64,000 bases of DNA from Basidiobolus meristosporus CBS 931.73 (Eukaryota; Basidiobolomycota; Basidiobolomycetes; Basidiobolales; Basidiobolaceae). Position numbers and translations under genes: made by a program. Shown here in pieces: positions 22,837-34,147 of the stretch. The stretch spans positions 1 through 64,000 of the forward strand of contig MCFE01000347.1 in assembly GCA_002104905.1 (NCBI GenBank), read 5' to 3'. The notes beneath the pieces were generated by a model. It saw only the letters and a program-made list of their open reading frames with translations, ran no database searches and was not told where the DNA came from. Each line of letters starts with the position of its first letter. The stretch's first letter is position 1.

Positions 22837-23225
22837 TTCCGCAAGTAATTCACCACAATACCCCGACAGATATCTTCAACTCCATAGCATAGTTATATGC
22901 TGCATCTATGGTTTGTCGATTCAGTTGAAATTCAATCTCTGTATAGACGTTACCTGTATTAGTAATAAAGCATGCAATAATTTATCCCATATCTTAGACA
23001 ATAATATTGCCATTGCATAGAGCTTGATTAGTTGGCTTAGTTGGCTCCCACACCAATGGAGTGATTTTTCTACGTTCGCAATTCTCCATATAAATCCCAA
23101 AACTTCAAGTCACGAAATAACTAGCACAGCAGTCACGATTACGGTTACGGTTACTGGAAATTTCCCTCGGAATGTATATCATATCTTGTACTTCTCTGGC
23201 TACTCGGCTATAACTACCTCTACAG
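22837..23225. other. Intergenic; may hold the first exon of the CENP-C gene
   Basis: AT-rich. A good polypyrimidine tract and acceptor (ending ctctacag at 23225) imply an upstream exon, possibly ending at the donor-like gtatat at 23172, but I find no ATG in a phase-compatible frame here. Confidence 0.35.
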
Positions 23226-24723
23226 CTGGTCCAACATGAACTCTGTCAAAGCGAGAGAGAGAGGTGTCGGAGGCGTGACAACAAGTTCCCCGATATCGGT
23301 GTACGCGGAAGGTAAGAGGGGATGATGAGGCGAGTCTCGAGCTACGGACTGATCTGTCTTGGGTTCCAGGATGAGCGGCATTCTTATCCGACAGAACGTC
23401 CTGCGTGACAAAGGTGGATTGGAAAATATTGACGACTTTTTCGGGGGAAGAGCAAAGTGTGGTTCCAGGGGTGAGCATGCCCAGTCGCTTGAGGCAATCA
23501 ATGAATAGCTCTGCAGATGTTGGCTTTTACCATGACCTTAGCATCTCTGTCGTCACCACCGACCCTTAACAATAAGCAACCATTACCTCCCCAGAACCGT
23601 ATGGCGAGGCGGATGAGGGCATTTCGAACACGAATGAGATGGCTGCAGCCAGCGGACACCTTTTCCCGACCCAATCAACCGTCGATTTACTGATGCACAG
23701 AGCCATTTCCAAGCCTGGCAAGAGAGGTAACTTACCAGAAGCCACCGAATGCCTGGTCATCTAATGATGGTTTTCTTTCGTTTTGTAGCAGTGGTCGGAG
23801 CAAAACACCCGGGTCAGGGCCCATTCAATGAGGAGAACGATCAGGATGGGTACGTTTCATTTTTCTGTCAAGAACTACTAGCTCACCAGGCGACTAGGGA
23901 TCAGAAGAATCGGGAGAACCAAAGTGAAGCCTCGGGACTTCTGGCGAAACGAGAGAGTTTTGTACGGCCGCCGAAAGTCAGGCAAGGTGGGATAAGCCGT
24001 AGAGCAAGCTTGGATATTTGTGTTGACCAAATGTAAAGGACCCAATGTTGTTTCCGTGGTCAAGGAGATCGTGACATCCCGCGGAGCACCGGTTGCTGTC
24101 CAAGAAAAAGAATGCCAGGTGGGTGATGGTCGCGGATGAAAGTGAGGAAGAGGAGTACAACGATGGGCCAATCGACAAAATCCCCACACTCGGGAAGAAA
24201 TTAAACAAGGTAATTTTGGTAGGGCCTGGCTGCGTGAGGATTCGTCTCTAAGTTGGCCAATATAGTGGCCGGCTTGGCAAAGAATATGACCATCACCAAG
24301 CCCGTGAAGAATCAGACATTCGAATTCGAGAAGACATTTGATGAGCAAGATCTCATGTCCTCAGGAATCATATAGTTACAGTTTGATGGAATGAGGCCGA
24401 AGAGGAATTCTGGCGACAATGCTGTGGTGGGCGTGGGAGAGAGCTGGGCCTATTCGAAGCGCAAGCTCACCCTTTCATCGGGTATTTTTTGTGAAATCCG
24501 GTGCCTGCAGAGCGACTGCTCATACTACCAGATTTATCATGTCCGCTGGAGGCCAGTTCCACGTGCCTAGAGGTTGGTCAGAGAACTCCAGAATCCCCAT
24601 GAGAGGCGGTGAGACCTAATTGAACTTATTTCGGTAGGAACTCAGTACCAACTCGAAAACATCGGTTCCAAAGAGACCCGGTTATTCTTTGCCCAAGCCC
24701 GAGAAACCGTTTCTGCAGAATAG
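23226..24723 (+). pseudogene. MIF2: CENP-C/Mif2 centromere protein homologue, probably disrupted
   Basis: Inner-kinetochore protein that binds CENP-A nucleosomes. Exons fit in phase: 23226-23311, 23370-23470, 23577 (or 23595)-23726, 23789-23849, 23890-23981, 24039-24070, 24105-24209, 24253-24426, 24482-24572 and 24638-24723. Landmarks in order: KFPDIGVRGR and GGLENIDDFF (N-terminal Mif2 box), an acidic linker, the CENP-C signature (RRIGRTKVKPRDFWRNE, then LYGRRKSG), and the C-terminal cupin (FFVKSGACRAT, FIMSAGGQFHVPRG, YQLENIGS, RLFFAQ). Three problems: no ATG is found in the first frame; an in-frame TAG (24373-24375) interrupts the cupin; and the block 24427-24481, required out by phase, ends in GG instead of AG. 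The intron at 23982-24038 is GC-AG. Identity is strong; whether it is expressed is doubtful. Confidence 0.8.
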
Positions 24724-25428
24724 ACGATGTAGCCCCAGCCGATATGAAGCATCATTGCACAGACGTGGATTCGACCGTACAGCCCAACTCCAACCGTAGA
24801 TTACTTCGCCTCGTGACTCCCTCCTGTTTGCACCCAAGCATCTGGCCTGATTGCGTATCCGCCTAACTGCTCTTCGCTGACCGAGTTAGCTGCACGGGTC
24901 GGCGCCACAAAGAATTGCTGTTATGAAAACAAATAAAACCCCACCGGCCCTAGGATCTTTTTATTTCATGGTGCAGCAACCGGATGAGCCGGTTAGGGAT
25001 GAGGCGAGGCAATGATCACATTACATGGAGAAATCTTGATTTTCACGGACAATTTCAAAATGAACCAACTATTACTTGAAATCGTGATTTGCATGTTACC
25101 AAATTGGTGGCACCTCCAAGGGAGAATGAGGCCGCACACATGCTTGATTTGCACACAAACACTTCACGTTTAATCCGCCACATAGATTGAGTGGTCGGAT
25201 TCCCGACTAAAGCGGGCATGAACAGACTCCACCCCCGCCCACATCGTCCCACATCCCCTGCCAATTTAGTACATCAATCTATACTAGCACTGTGGAGGAT
25301 TGGTTTAAAAGCACCCGGCGATCTTGCTGGCTACACATCACCACAAAACCTTTCCGCGCAAGCCTCAGCCCAAGGGACCTTCTGGCAGAAGAGCATCCAC
25401 CCAGCAGATAGCCGCAAACCGCAAAATC
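24724..25428. other. Intergenic, no gene seen
   Basis: Contains an open stretch upstream of the membrane-protein ATG, but it has no recognisable content. A TTTAAAA motif near 25303 could be the core promoter of the downstream gene. Confidence 0.35.
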
Positions 25429-26453
25429 ATGGCCGAGTCCTCACACGAGTACACATCAGAACACGAGCTGTTTTACAAGACAAATGTTCACTTGGTGGTA
25501 AACTCTGTTTCGCTGATTATCTTCTGGAGCACCTCCTACAACTCTCTGCTACTGGTGCGGCAGAAAGCCAGCTTCAGTCACGCAGTCTGTTTATTTCAGT
25601 CCATCCTAGGCTTTGTTGCTACACTGAGCAACGTCTTGCACTCGCTGATGCTGGACCAGGATTGCGTTCTGGGCATGTATCTAAACGTCGTTTTCTACTA
25701 CCTCTCCTCGGCCTCCGTAGGATGGCTGTTGGTTCTGAAAGCCTACGCGCTCCACAGCAAGTCCAAGGCGGTCATCCTGATCGGCGGCATCTTGAGTTTG
25801 GTCAAGATCTCTTTGATGGCCCCTACGTTGATAGCAATGAATGTTCGCAGCGAGCCGCTGTGCCAATTGAGCCTGCCTCAGATCAACATCCAGGCCACGG
25901 GACTGGTGGATATGGGTCTGCTGGCTCTCTGCCTGTTTTACTTTGCCCAGTCCAGCCTGCGAAAGTCCCGGCACTTCAAATTGCGCATGAAGGAGGCGCT
26001 GCAGAAGGACGGGGTGGTGTATTTCGCCATTGCTGCGTTCTTGCAGTTCCTCGGCTTGACCAGCGTGTTAGGGAACAGCCTCTGGCAGGGGTATTTCGCG
26101 ATTGTATCCATGACACTGTTGTGTAAGTAGTCGGCGGGTTTGCTTCGTGGTCCTGGGTACTCACCTCTCCATTCCTCCCAGGGAGCTTCTACTCAAAGCT
26201 GTTGTACGAGGGTCTGATGCATAGGATGGACTCGACCTCCTTCGTCTGTACTGGAGACTCCTCGGTCGATCCAACTCCACGCAACGCCAAGCAGGCGGGA
26301 GCTTACGTGGTCCACATCGAGGATCCGGACAAACAGTCGATTGAGCTTGGGGCCATCGATGCCGATGCCGATGTCGATGACGAAAACAAAGCAATCGAAA
26401 TTGACGACTCCCAGTCTCAGGTGAAACTGACTTGCCCCATGGCGTTGGGTTGA
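25429..26453 (+). CDS. Seven-transmembrane-helix protein, family unknown
   Basis: Two exons, 25429-26122 and 26182-26453, joined in phase 1 across a 59-base intron, encode 321 residues. Seven hydrophobic segments are visible after a short polar N-terminus: around residues 24-43, 48-72, 80-107, 113-138, 155-178, 198-218 and 222-245. The intron falls in the last one. A cytoplasm-like tail of about 75 residues is acidic (a DADADVDDE stretch) and ends near MALG. The topology is that of a receptor-like protein, but I see no DRY, NPxxY or other family motif, so it could equally be a transporter or an orphan fungal membrane protein. I start at MAESS; the open frame continues 35 codons upstream but that part is basic and unlike a membrane protein N-terminus. 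Confidence 0.7.
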
Positions 26454-26695
26454 TTTCTCTTGGTATCAAACGATTGTACATTTAATTGTTTCTAGTATAA
26501 TATGGATTTGGACATCACAAGTCAAGTGTTACATAATTTGATGAGGCTTATTAAAGCTCAATTCCATCGCACCATCGGTCCCTACAAAAACCATCTCTTC
26601 CGCCCGCAACCTTGCCCGCCAAAGCCTCCCAATGCCTACAGCTGCAGCCCATCTCTCCCGCAAGTGCGAAGTTACAGGGGGAGGCCCGTTTTCTT

Positions 26696-29129
26696 TTAGC
26701 CGGAGGGGCTGCTTTCCAGCAGACGGTCCGTGCTCTCGTTGGTTGGGTGAGGCTCATCCGTGGAATCGTCAGCGGTGACCTCTCTATACCACCCTCTTTC
26801 CTGGGATCTTTTTACGATCAAACACCCGACTCCCACCACCCCAATGACCGCGAAAATAGCAAGTGCCAGGTACCAGTTGGCGTCCGTAGGAGGTGTCGCT
26901 GCGACCTCCGCCGTCAGGCCCTTGGCGGTTGTCGCCTGGTCCTTGAGATTTGGGTTTGATTCAACACCAAACATAACAATCGCCCAGTCGAGGAAATCCC
27001 CACCTGCGTCGGGGTTCACCCGATCAATCACCTGGAGTGTCCAATTCCCCAACGGTGATTCGTCCCTGCGTTGCAAGACTATTAATCGGACAGCTCGAGT
27101 GCTGAGCAGCGCGTTATCGCTTACCAATGCTTGACCGACATGAATGTCCAGCTTTTCATCCCGGCTTTGCTCTCATCAAGCCTACGGCGAGCAGCCAGTT
27201 GCGAGACTATCTGGTTTGGGGATATGAGATACACCTCCAGATCGCCTCGTCTGGCGTGGTCAATGTTCACCCGGACGGTGACGTGCTCCAGCGAATGAAG
27301 TTGGGCCGGGCCGGTCTCTGCTTCTGTGATCTGGATGGTGCTGTTGACGCCGTGCTCGCCCTGGGGTATCTTCTTGCCGACCACTTGGACGGGGGTTTCC
27401 AGGCGAATCTGAGGCCCCACCGATTGGAATGTTTTTGCTGCTTCCACGATCCGGTAGGCGTCTAGCTTGCCATAGCCGAACTTGTGGTTGAAGAGTCGGC
27501 CAGCAGCGGTCGGCTTCCAGTCCTCATCTTCCAGCGAGATGGGAATCGCCGCCTGCACACAAAGATGCTGGATATCTCGCCAATGCAATTCTGGGCTATG
27601 GCAACGGGAAAGAAGATGTGAACACATGCCGTCTCTTCATGCCGCACTCGTCCACTTACCGAATAGAAAGTACGAGGGCAATGATTCCTGCGGCCAAGGG
27701 GGCGGCAGCCGACGTTCCTCCGTGCAGGTTGGAGCAACTCGAATGGCCAACATCGGTCGTATACTGTGGAAGCAAGGGAAGGCTTAGTTCTGGCCGAGAT
27801 AGACGACTGAGCCGTAGTTGAAAATACGTACAATGTAGTTGCCTTGTCCGCTACTGTAGGACACTGCCAGTTGCGCAGCGCAGCTCTCCGAATAATACGG
27901 GTGGGCGTCGGTATGGTCGATGGCCCCAATGGTCACGGTATAGATGCTGTTGGTGTATCCATCGAAGTTGCAATTGTCGTCGTGGGACCCACCATTCCCG
28001 GACGCGAACACGAAGACACTTCCTTTCCCACCGCGCCCTTTTTGGATCCCGTTGATTAGGGCGTACAGAATCAACCCCTTGGGTCCATCCATCGATTGGC
28101 CGTCGTCGGGTGGCCCCCAGCTGCAGGAATACACTTGGTTCTTTTGGTATTGGTAGTTGATGGCCAGCGCTTCGTCAGTGTCGGTGATCTCTGCTGACAG
28201 TATCCTCAGTCCTAATAATAGCTGTCAGTAACAGTGGATCCCGCCGCACAGATGTGCTCCGGCTTACCGGCCACTTTCGCTTCATACGCGACCCCGATTC
28301 CGCAGAAGTCGTTCTTCGCCGCAGCTATCTCTCCGGCACAGCGCGTGCCGTGGTAATCATCCGAGAGGCGAGGTTTCGGCTGGCTGACATGGTCGTTAAA
28401 GTCAAACGAACCCTCAGCAAACTAATCCCCAGAATCAGTATAGAGTGGAGCCAGCAAATTATCTGAATAAACACTAACGTAATTGCTCGCAAGGTCCTTG
28501 TTGTCCATGTCCAATCCATCATCGAGAATTGCCACCACCACTCCCTTGCCCGTGATGCCTTGCTCCCATACCCCAGTCACATTGATGTCTCTCTTGGCAC
28601 CGTTATGCTAGGTCAAACAATAGGATGTTAGCCGGCTGCTAGCCACTGTGCGACATCAAGTACATACCAAGAACCATTGTTTTTGGAACATGGGATCTTC
28701 CAAAGGCGAATTGTTGGACGAGGTAATATTACCAGAAGTAGCTCCGTTTGGAGGAGGGGGAGGAGGGATAGGGCCTCGCTTGCTTCGAAGTCGAGGTATT
28801 TGCTTCTCCAGTGAAGATATGCTTGCCAAAGCGGACAGAGCGCGCTTTTCCAGCTGTCCACCAAACTGAAGCTTCTGCAACTGCTCGACCTGTTGGCCAA
28901 CTGGATCCTCGTGCTCCCCCGTTTTTGGGCAAGAGAATAGATGGTAATTCTCCAGCTCCCCTATCTGACCGTGATGCGTCAGGTCTAGCAGACGAGCTAT
29001 CTCCGACGGGGCGGCGGAGTGTATAGCGTAGTAATGATGCTCTCGATGGTTTTGCCTTACCAGGTTCCAACCTAGCGTTGTCGAGACGCACGCGAAGAAA
29101 AGTGCGATAAGTGGTGGTGGGCGTAGCAT
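26696..29129 (-). CDS. KEX2: Kexin-type proprotein convertase
   Basis: Golgi subtilisin-like protease that cuts secreted precursors after dibasic sites. Seven exons: 28668-29129, 28479-28607, 28268-28421, 27832-28211, 27660-27763, 27125-27595 and 26696-27065, all phase-consistent with introns of 56-68 bases, giving 689 residues. Order: signal peptide (about 1-20), pro-domain with a furin-like autocleavage site RSKR (115-118), catalytic domain with Asp183 (AILDDGLD), His221 (YHGTRCAG), oxyanion Asn321 (ASGNGG) and Ser393 ([10 protein letters not shown]), then the P domain ([36 protein letters not shown]), one membrane helix ([21 protein letters not shown]) and a short acidic cytosolic tail. 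Start is the first ATG before the signal peptide. The gene is intact, in contrast to the pseudogenes on either side. Confidence 0.94.
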
Positions 29130-29515
29130 GTTCAACAGAGCTGGCTATGCTGCATGGAGGAAACCCTTGAACTGACTCGACCATACTTCGTGCGGGGTCT
29201 TATGAATATGTTCGGCTGCCGATTTGCCACGTGTAAACCGCGTGCTCGCAAACCCCAACAACAACAAGCCGGCCTTCGAAGGGCACCAAAAGGTTTGCTT
29301 GTTTTCATATGCAGCAACCTGCGACACCACTCGCCTCTGTGCGATAATCGCTAACCAACTGTGGTAGTGGTTTCGAACTCTATTTCGTCCACACCCATTG
29401 GCCGATGAGCGATCACATGATGGAACCGAGAATATGATCATTTCTCACATGCTGATCATGGCTGAGCCTGACACAAAAATCTAACCCACATGCACAAAGC
29501 TTTCCCACAGATGGG
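29130..29515. other. Divergent intergenic region
   Basis: Probably the kexin promoter and what was the promoter of the phosphotransferase. Nothing specific is recognised. Confidence 0.4.
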
Positions 29516-30826
29516 CTGAGATTAGCAATTCGTCAGTGGAGTATCCATACCTTGAGTTCGCCCAGAATGCCGTGCATACAGAAACAACACCTCAAGAACT
29601 TGTCGGGATACTAGTACAGTGGTGCGGACAAGTCCCTGCTATCGAAATATGTATTGCAGGCTTACTGGACGAGACTGGTGGAGTAAGTTCTCGCTCGACC
29701 GTTTCTGCGTGTGGCGCGAGTGCCGACCTTTCTGCATTTGGACCCAACTTCATCACGCTCCTTGGCTTCTCACCTTCCTCGACAGCGTTTATTAGAACCA
29801 CCGCATTCTCACGCATGCGCTGCTTTCAGATATGCCCTCGGTCTTTAGGTCTACGCCTCGCTTGATACCATCGAGGGTAAGCAGGCTGACCGCGATGACG
29901 CTTCTTTCCAGTAATTAATCAGAGTGCAATCTTACGCCGGGTGTGATGGCGGCTGACGATTACATGGGACATATCGACGAGTAACTTCTACCTTTCGACC
30001 TGGGAAGAGTACCATACTGGGACTTTGTATCTCGGCTATTTCAGCGGTCCAGTGGAAGGGATCGTAATGCTCGTCATTTTATTCGTTTTAACCGGGCTGC
30101 TAGGTAAGTATGGGGATCGACCCCCCCCCCACAGAGTTGTACAGTCCTAAGATACCATCGTATCATATATAGAGGGCGGCCCTGTCTTTTGGGGATCGTC
30201 GTTGCGTGAGGTTCTGGGCCTGGCGCCTGGCAGGTGCACTTGGATCTCTGATTACCCTATCAACGTATTCCTCAACGCACTCTCGATTCTTGTACTTGGC
30301 AGCAACGTGGTCAATGGGTTCGTATCGCCACGCCGGTTTTATTGGTAAGCTCGCTGGATTCTAATCTTGCGTTTAGCATCGGACTGGTGTACAACTATCT
30401 CCTTACCTACCCAGGATTGTGACCCACCATTTGACCCCGTTCATGATATATTGCGGATGCTCATTTGGATACATGGCTGGCCGTATCATCCTCGCCCATG
30501 TCACGAAGGCTCCATTCCCGTTCCCTCATCGAGTGTACATTCCACTGATCTTGGGCTCGCTGAAAGCCCCACTTCCCGCATATTTCAATTGGTAGGCCTT
30601 CTCGGAACCCTTGGCAATCCACACCCCCAGTACTCAACCGCCTCCCCTCCCCTCCTCTCCTAGGAACTCTCTTTTTCCGATGGAGTACGAGTACCACTAC
30701 ATCCTGTTGGCTCTAGCCTACTCCATCGCCATCTACGCCCATTTTGCCATCTCGGTGATTTGCGAGGTATGCGACTACTTCGACATCTGGTGCCTCAGCA
30801 TCAAGCATCCCAAGAAGCAACTGTAA
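29516..30826 (+). pseudogene. EPT1: Ethanolamine/choline phosphotransferase, decayed
   Basis: Relic of the CDP-alcohol phosphotransferase that makes phosphatidylethanolamine or phosphatidylcholine in the ER. The C-terminal half is still well preserved: FYLSTWEEYHTGTLYLGY, GPVEGIVM, then exons 30172-30344, 30415-30591 and 30663-30826 (AGRIILAHVTKAPFP, FDIWCLSIKHPKK), all phase-correct and ending in TAA. The N-terminal catalytic half is broken: TAG (29612-29614) in the YxYSGADKS box, a second TAG (29846-29848) after YALGL, a frame change between GPNFITLLGF and YALGL, lost sequence between the two, and the catalytic motif degraded to DTIEGKQADR (family D-x2-D-G-x2-A-R), with the following G-x3-D-x3-D part missing. 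A run of ten C lies in the intron near 30121. I call it a pseudogene with good confidence. Confidence 0.85.
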
Positions 30827-31746
30827 ACCACTCTCCCTCAGAATCCGTCCCATGCCTCCATCAAAAATAAACCTGCCTTTATTCCATCCAGACGGACCAT
30901 CATTTATCCCCCCATGTTCCGAAATACTTACCAGAAATCCACTGCTTCCACCCGTCCGGCGTCGGTGGACCAAATCTTGCCTCCACCGCTTCTGCGGTAA
31001 AGCTTGCGTAAAAACCAAGTGGGGGTCTGCTAGTTGCCGGTGGAGCAGACGGTGAGGATGGGATTTCTTGTGGGCAGTGCTCGAGCCGGTGCTTGGATCG
31101 ATGTTCCCTTGCCTTGTCACACATGGGTCGGTCTTGTTCGGGAGAGAATCGGAACTCCCATTGCCCCAAGCCAGTGTACAATGGACATTTGTTGTCGGAT
31201 CTGAACTCGAACGAGTCATGCTCCACCTTCGTCGTGTCCGGCTGGCCATTTTAGGGTTCGCTTTGGGAGTCTGACCCATCCGGCACTCCACCAACGGGAT
31301 GCCCAAGGAAAGAGCACGGCGATCTGCCACGTATGACGGATTGGCTCGCTGTGAAGGTACGATACTGTGCTCAAGATGGTTGACTCGACTGGTCCCGTAG
31401 AGGAGTGGGGTCAGCGAAGTGAATGGGCCGGTGTTTATTCAGGTAGGATAGATCCGGTTCGTGACTGAAATCCGACCTCAGCAGCGACCAATCACCCGCC
31501 TGGCCCGGGCATTGGATCGTTGATCCGTTCACTTGGACTCATTCTGGTTTATCCACAGAGGAAGGTTGGGTGACTGTTGATCGAATGCCCCCTAGAATTC
31601 GCCTACTTCTTGACAATAAGATGCATCTAAATGGGTCGGAATTCTCCGAGATGTGATAAGAGTCGAGTGGCAATTGGCGGAATATAAATGAAATCCTTAT
31701 TTTACTGCTCCTTAATGTCCGAACGCTGTCCCATGGTACTTATTGA
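30827..31746. other. Interval with only a doubtful minus-strand reading frame
   Basis: Minus-strand frames at 30713-31330 and 30900-31226 are open for 100-200 codons. The first is rich in Ser, Arg and Thr and overlaps the phosphotransferase end; neither contains a motif I recognise. I do not annotate a gene. The upstream part should include the 5-phosphatase promoter. Confidence 0.35.
31683..31689 (+). promoter_or_regulatory. TATA-like element of the 5-phosphatase gene
   Basis: TATAAAT lies 64 bases upstream of the ATG at 31747, a distance similar to that in the S28 gene. It supports the upstream of two candidate starts. Confidence 0.4.
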
Positions 31747-33907
31747 ATGGCTTTTCCGTCTGGCATAGATAGCCACAGCCCCTTCCTTCATAGAGTCTCC
31801 TTTTTCCCCAACCTTCCTGATTCTCCTTCCCGGAAGATGCTCGTCGAATCCACCCATGTTCCTCCGAAGACCGTGCTGAAGAGAAGCCAGATAAAGACGA
31901 TGAAATTACTGAGCAACAATGCTCGTAGACTGGAGTTGCAAAAAACCCTTCAGCCCAGGCAGCATCGTAGTGTCTCTTTACCCGAGCAGCCGTCCGCGCT
32001 TAACAAACCTCCCCCCAGTGCCAGTCACGACGACAACCTGGTGGCGAAGAAAGGCCACCGGTTCGGGATAACTAGGTTAGTTGTAGAATGGCCGATCCCT
32101 GTGCTTCTGTGTTCGCTGTTATCCAACGAGGGATTAATCGGTGGATGTGATTGATATAGAAAGCGAAGATTCGAAGGGCCAGATCCAGAAAAGGTAACCG
32201 CCCTCCGGCTTGTTTCTTGGCGACGCTCGAGCTGATCAGGGCCATTCTTTTTCGCAGGGAAATCCAAACTGAAGAAGGCCCAAAGTGACGAAGGCGTAGG
32301 CCGCGCCTGTCCCGCGGAGGCGATGGAGGTGGACTTCGACGAGATTGGATCGATGCGCCACTCGACGATCCCCCGCTCCTTCAAAAGCCTCCTAACGGCC
32401 ATGGGCTCGGCACTCAAAGCCAACAAAGGGAAGCAATCCCGGAAATTCTCGTCCATGTTCGACGGAGGGGACGAGTACGCATTGGACAGGGAAAGGCTCA
32501 AAATCTTCATCGGCACCTGGAATATGTACGGAAAGGTTGGTCTATCTGCTCGTCTTCTTGAAGCGCCGCTGCTAACACATTGCCAGCCCCCACCGCAGGA
32601 TCTAGCCCCATTTATCGAGCAACCCGAGCACGCTAACCCTAGCATCACCCCCTATTTGAACTGCCGCGACGAACATCCCTACCATCTGCTGGTAATCGGG
32701 ACTCAGGAGTGCCAGCGACCTATCTCGGAATCGGTCCTATTTCCCTCTAAAGAGGAATGGGAAAAGCAGCTGGAGGAAGTGCTGAGTCCGCAGTACGTGC
32801 TGGTTAAATCCGAGACCATGGCTGCCCTCCACCTGGCGGTGTTTGTATGGAAGGATTGCCGTCACTGGATCAAAGGTACATGCACTCAGACACTTGTCAC
32901 CACCACGATTACTTACCCATCATCCACAGCGCGACACTCGGCTCAGGTTGCAACAGGCATCGGGGGAATCATCGGAAACAAGGGAGGCGTAGGGATCTCC
33001 ATCCTATTTGGAGCCACATCGCTACTTTTCGTGAATAGCCACTTCACCGGTAAGGCCACTGCATGCCACTTTCTCCAGACCATCCAACCCACCCCTCCAC
33101 CATCTAGCGCACCAATCGAGAGTTTCCTATCGCAACTACGACTACAAGCGAATCGACCGCGAGTTGAAACTCCCGGGCTACAAGAAAGCGGACACCGGTA
33201 AGCCTTCGATGACTAGCGGATGCCAAACCCATGTGAGCTAAACGTGTATGTTCGCAAGCCCCCTCCTCGTTGGCCAGCGAGCGATTCGATTACACATTCT
33301 GGTTTGGCGACCTGAATTATCGGGTGAACGGGGATCGAGCAACGATCGACAGAAAGATCAGCGAAGGCGACATGGATGTAAGTTGCCCACATACGTCTTG
33401 GGATGGCCCTTTGGATGATTCAATGATTTGCCTTGGATACAGTACCTGTTGGAGAACGACCAGTTGAACATTCAACGCCAGTGCCTCAACGTATTTCAAG
33501 GCTTCCAGGAGGCACCAATCCACTTCCCGCCTACCTATAAGTTTGATGTCCCTAGCCTACCGACCGCGGACTACAGCCGAACAATCTACGATTTCATCCA
33601 ACCGAACAATGTTTACGACACCAGCCCCAAGGCTAGGGTTCCTTCTTGGACCGACCGGATTCTATACAAGGCACGGAAAGGTGTGGTGGATGTGGCGCGT
33701 TACGAGGCTGTGATGGAGATGTATGGCTCTGATCACAAACCGGTGGTGGGAATCTTTCTAGCTGAGTTCAACTGGAAGAAAGAGCTCGCCAAAGAGCTCA
33801 AGAGCTGCTTCAAGAGCGGCACCATTGCGCAGACCATCGAGCAACAGCGAGATCTGATGTTGGCCAAGTTAGCCAAAGAACAGTATGCCCCTTGTAAAAT
33901 GCAGTAG
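31747..33907 (+). CDS. Inositol polyphosphate 5-phosphatase
   Basis: Removes the 5-phosphate from phosphoinositides or inositol phosphates. Eight exons: 31747-32082, 32160-32193, 32258-32535, 32587-32875, 32930-33049, 33108-33197, 33259-33377 and 33443-33907, in phase, total 576 residues. The N-terminal about 190 residues are polar and basic with no SAC domain, so this is not a synaptojanin/Inp51-type enzyme. The catalytic domain is complete: IFIGTWNMYGK, VIGTQE, TGIGGIIGNKGGVGIS, FVNSHF, SRVSYRNYDYKRI, FWFGDLNYRV, PSWTDRILYK and SDHKPV. The first intron donor (gtagaa at 32083) is chosen only because it restores phase; the alternative at gttagt does not. An alternative start is 31837. A short Lys-rich tail without membrane segment suggests a soluble enzyme. 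Confidence 0.88.
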
Positions 33908-34147
33908 TCGTACCTACCTAAGGCCTGTTCAGCCCATAGAGTTTTCGTGTAAATAACCTTGCTCCTGTGACCCATTTAAGCAATAATCCTCTAATTCTAT
34001 AACCAGTAACTCCAAACCATCTCAACTCCCCACCCTATAGAACCCAGCACAAGCCCCACTTCTCCATGGAAGCACTTTATTGAGTGTGACGCAGCATCAA
34101 GTCGAGACGACAGCCATACCCACGATAACCATGTAACCATCCATTCG

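Noticed and set aside
30121-30130. Run of ten C as possible regulatory tract
   Set aside because: Lies in an intron of a decayed gene; a simple homopolymer, and possibly a sequencing artefact.
30713-31330. Minus-strand Ser/Arg-rich frame beside the phosphotransferase
   Set aside because: Overlaps a conserved C-terminal exon of the phosphotransferase and shows no domain; two frames compete in the same stretch.
32025-32648. 207-codon minus-strand frame over the 5-phosphatase start
   Set aside because: Crosses two introns and a conserved catalytic exon of the real gene and has no motif.
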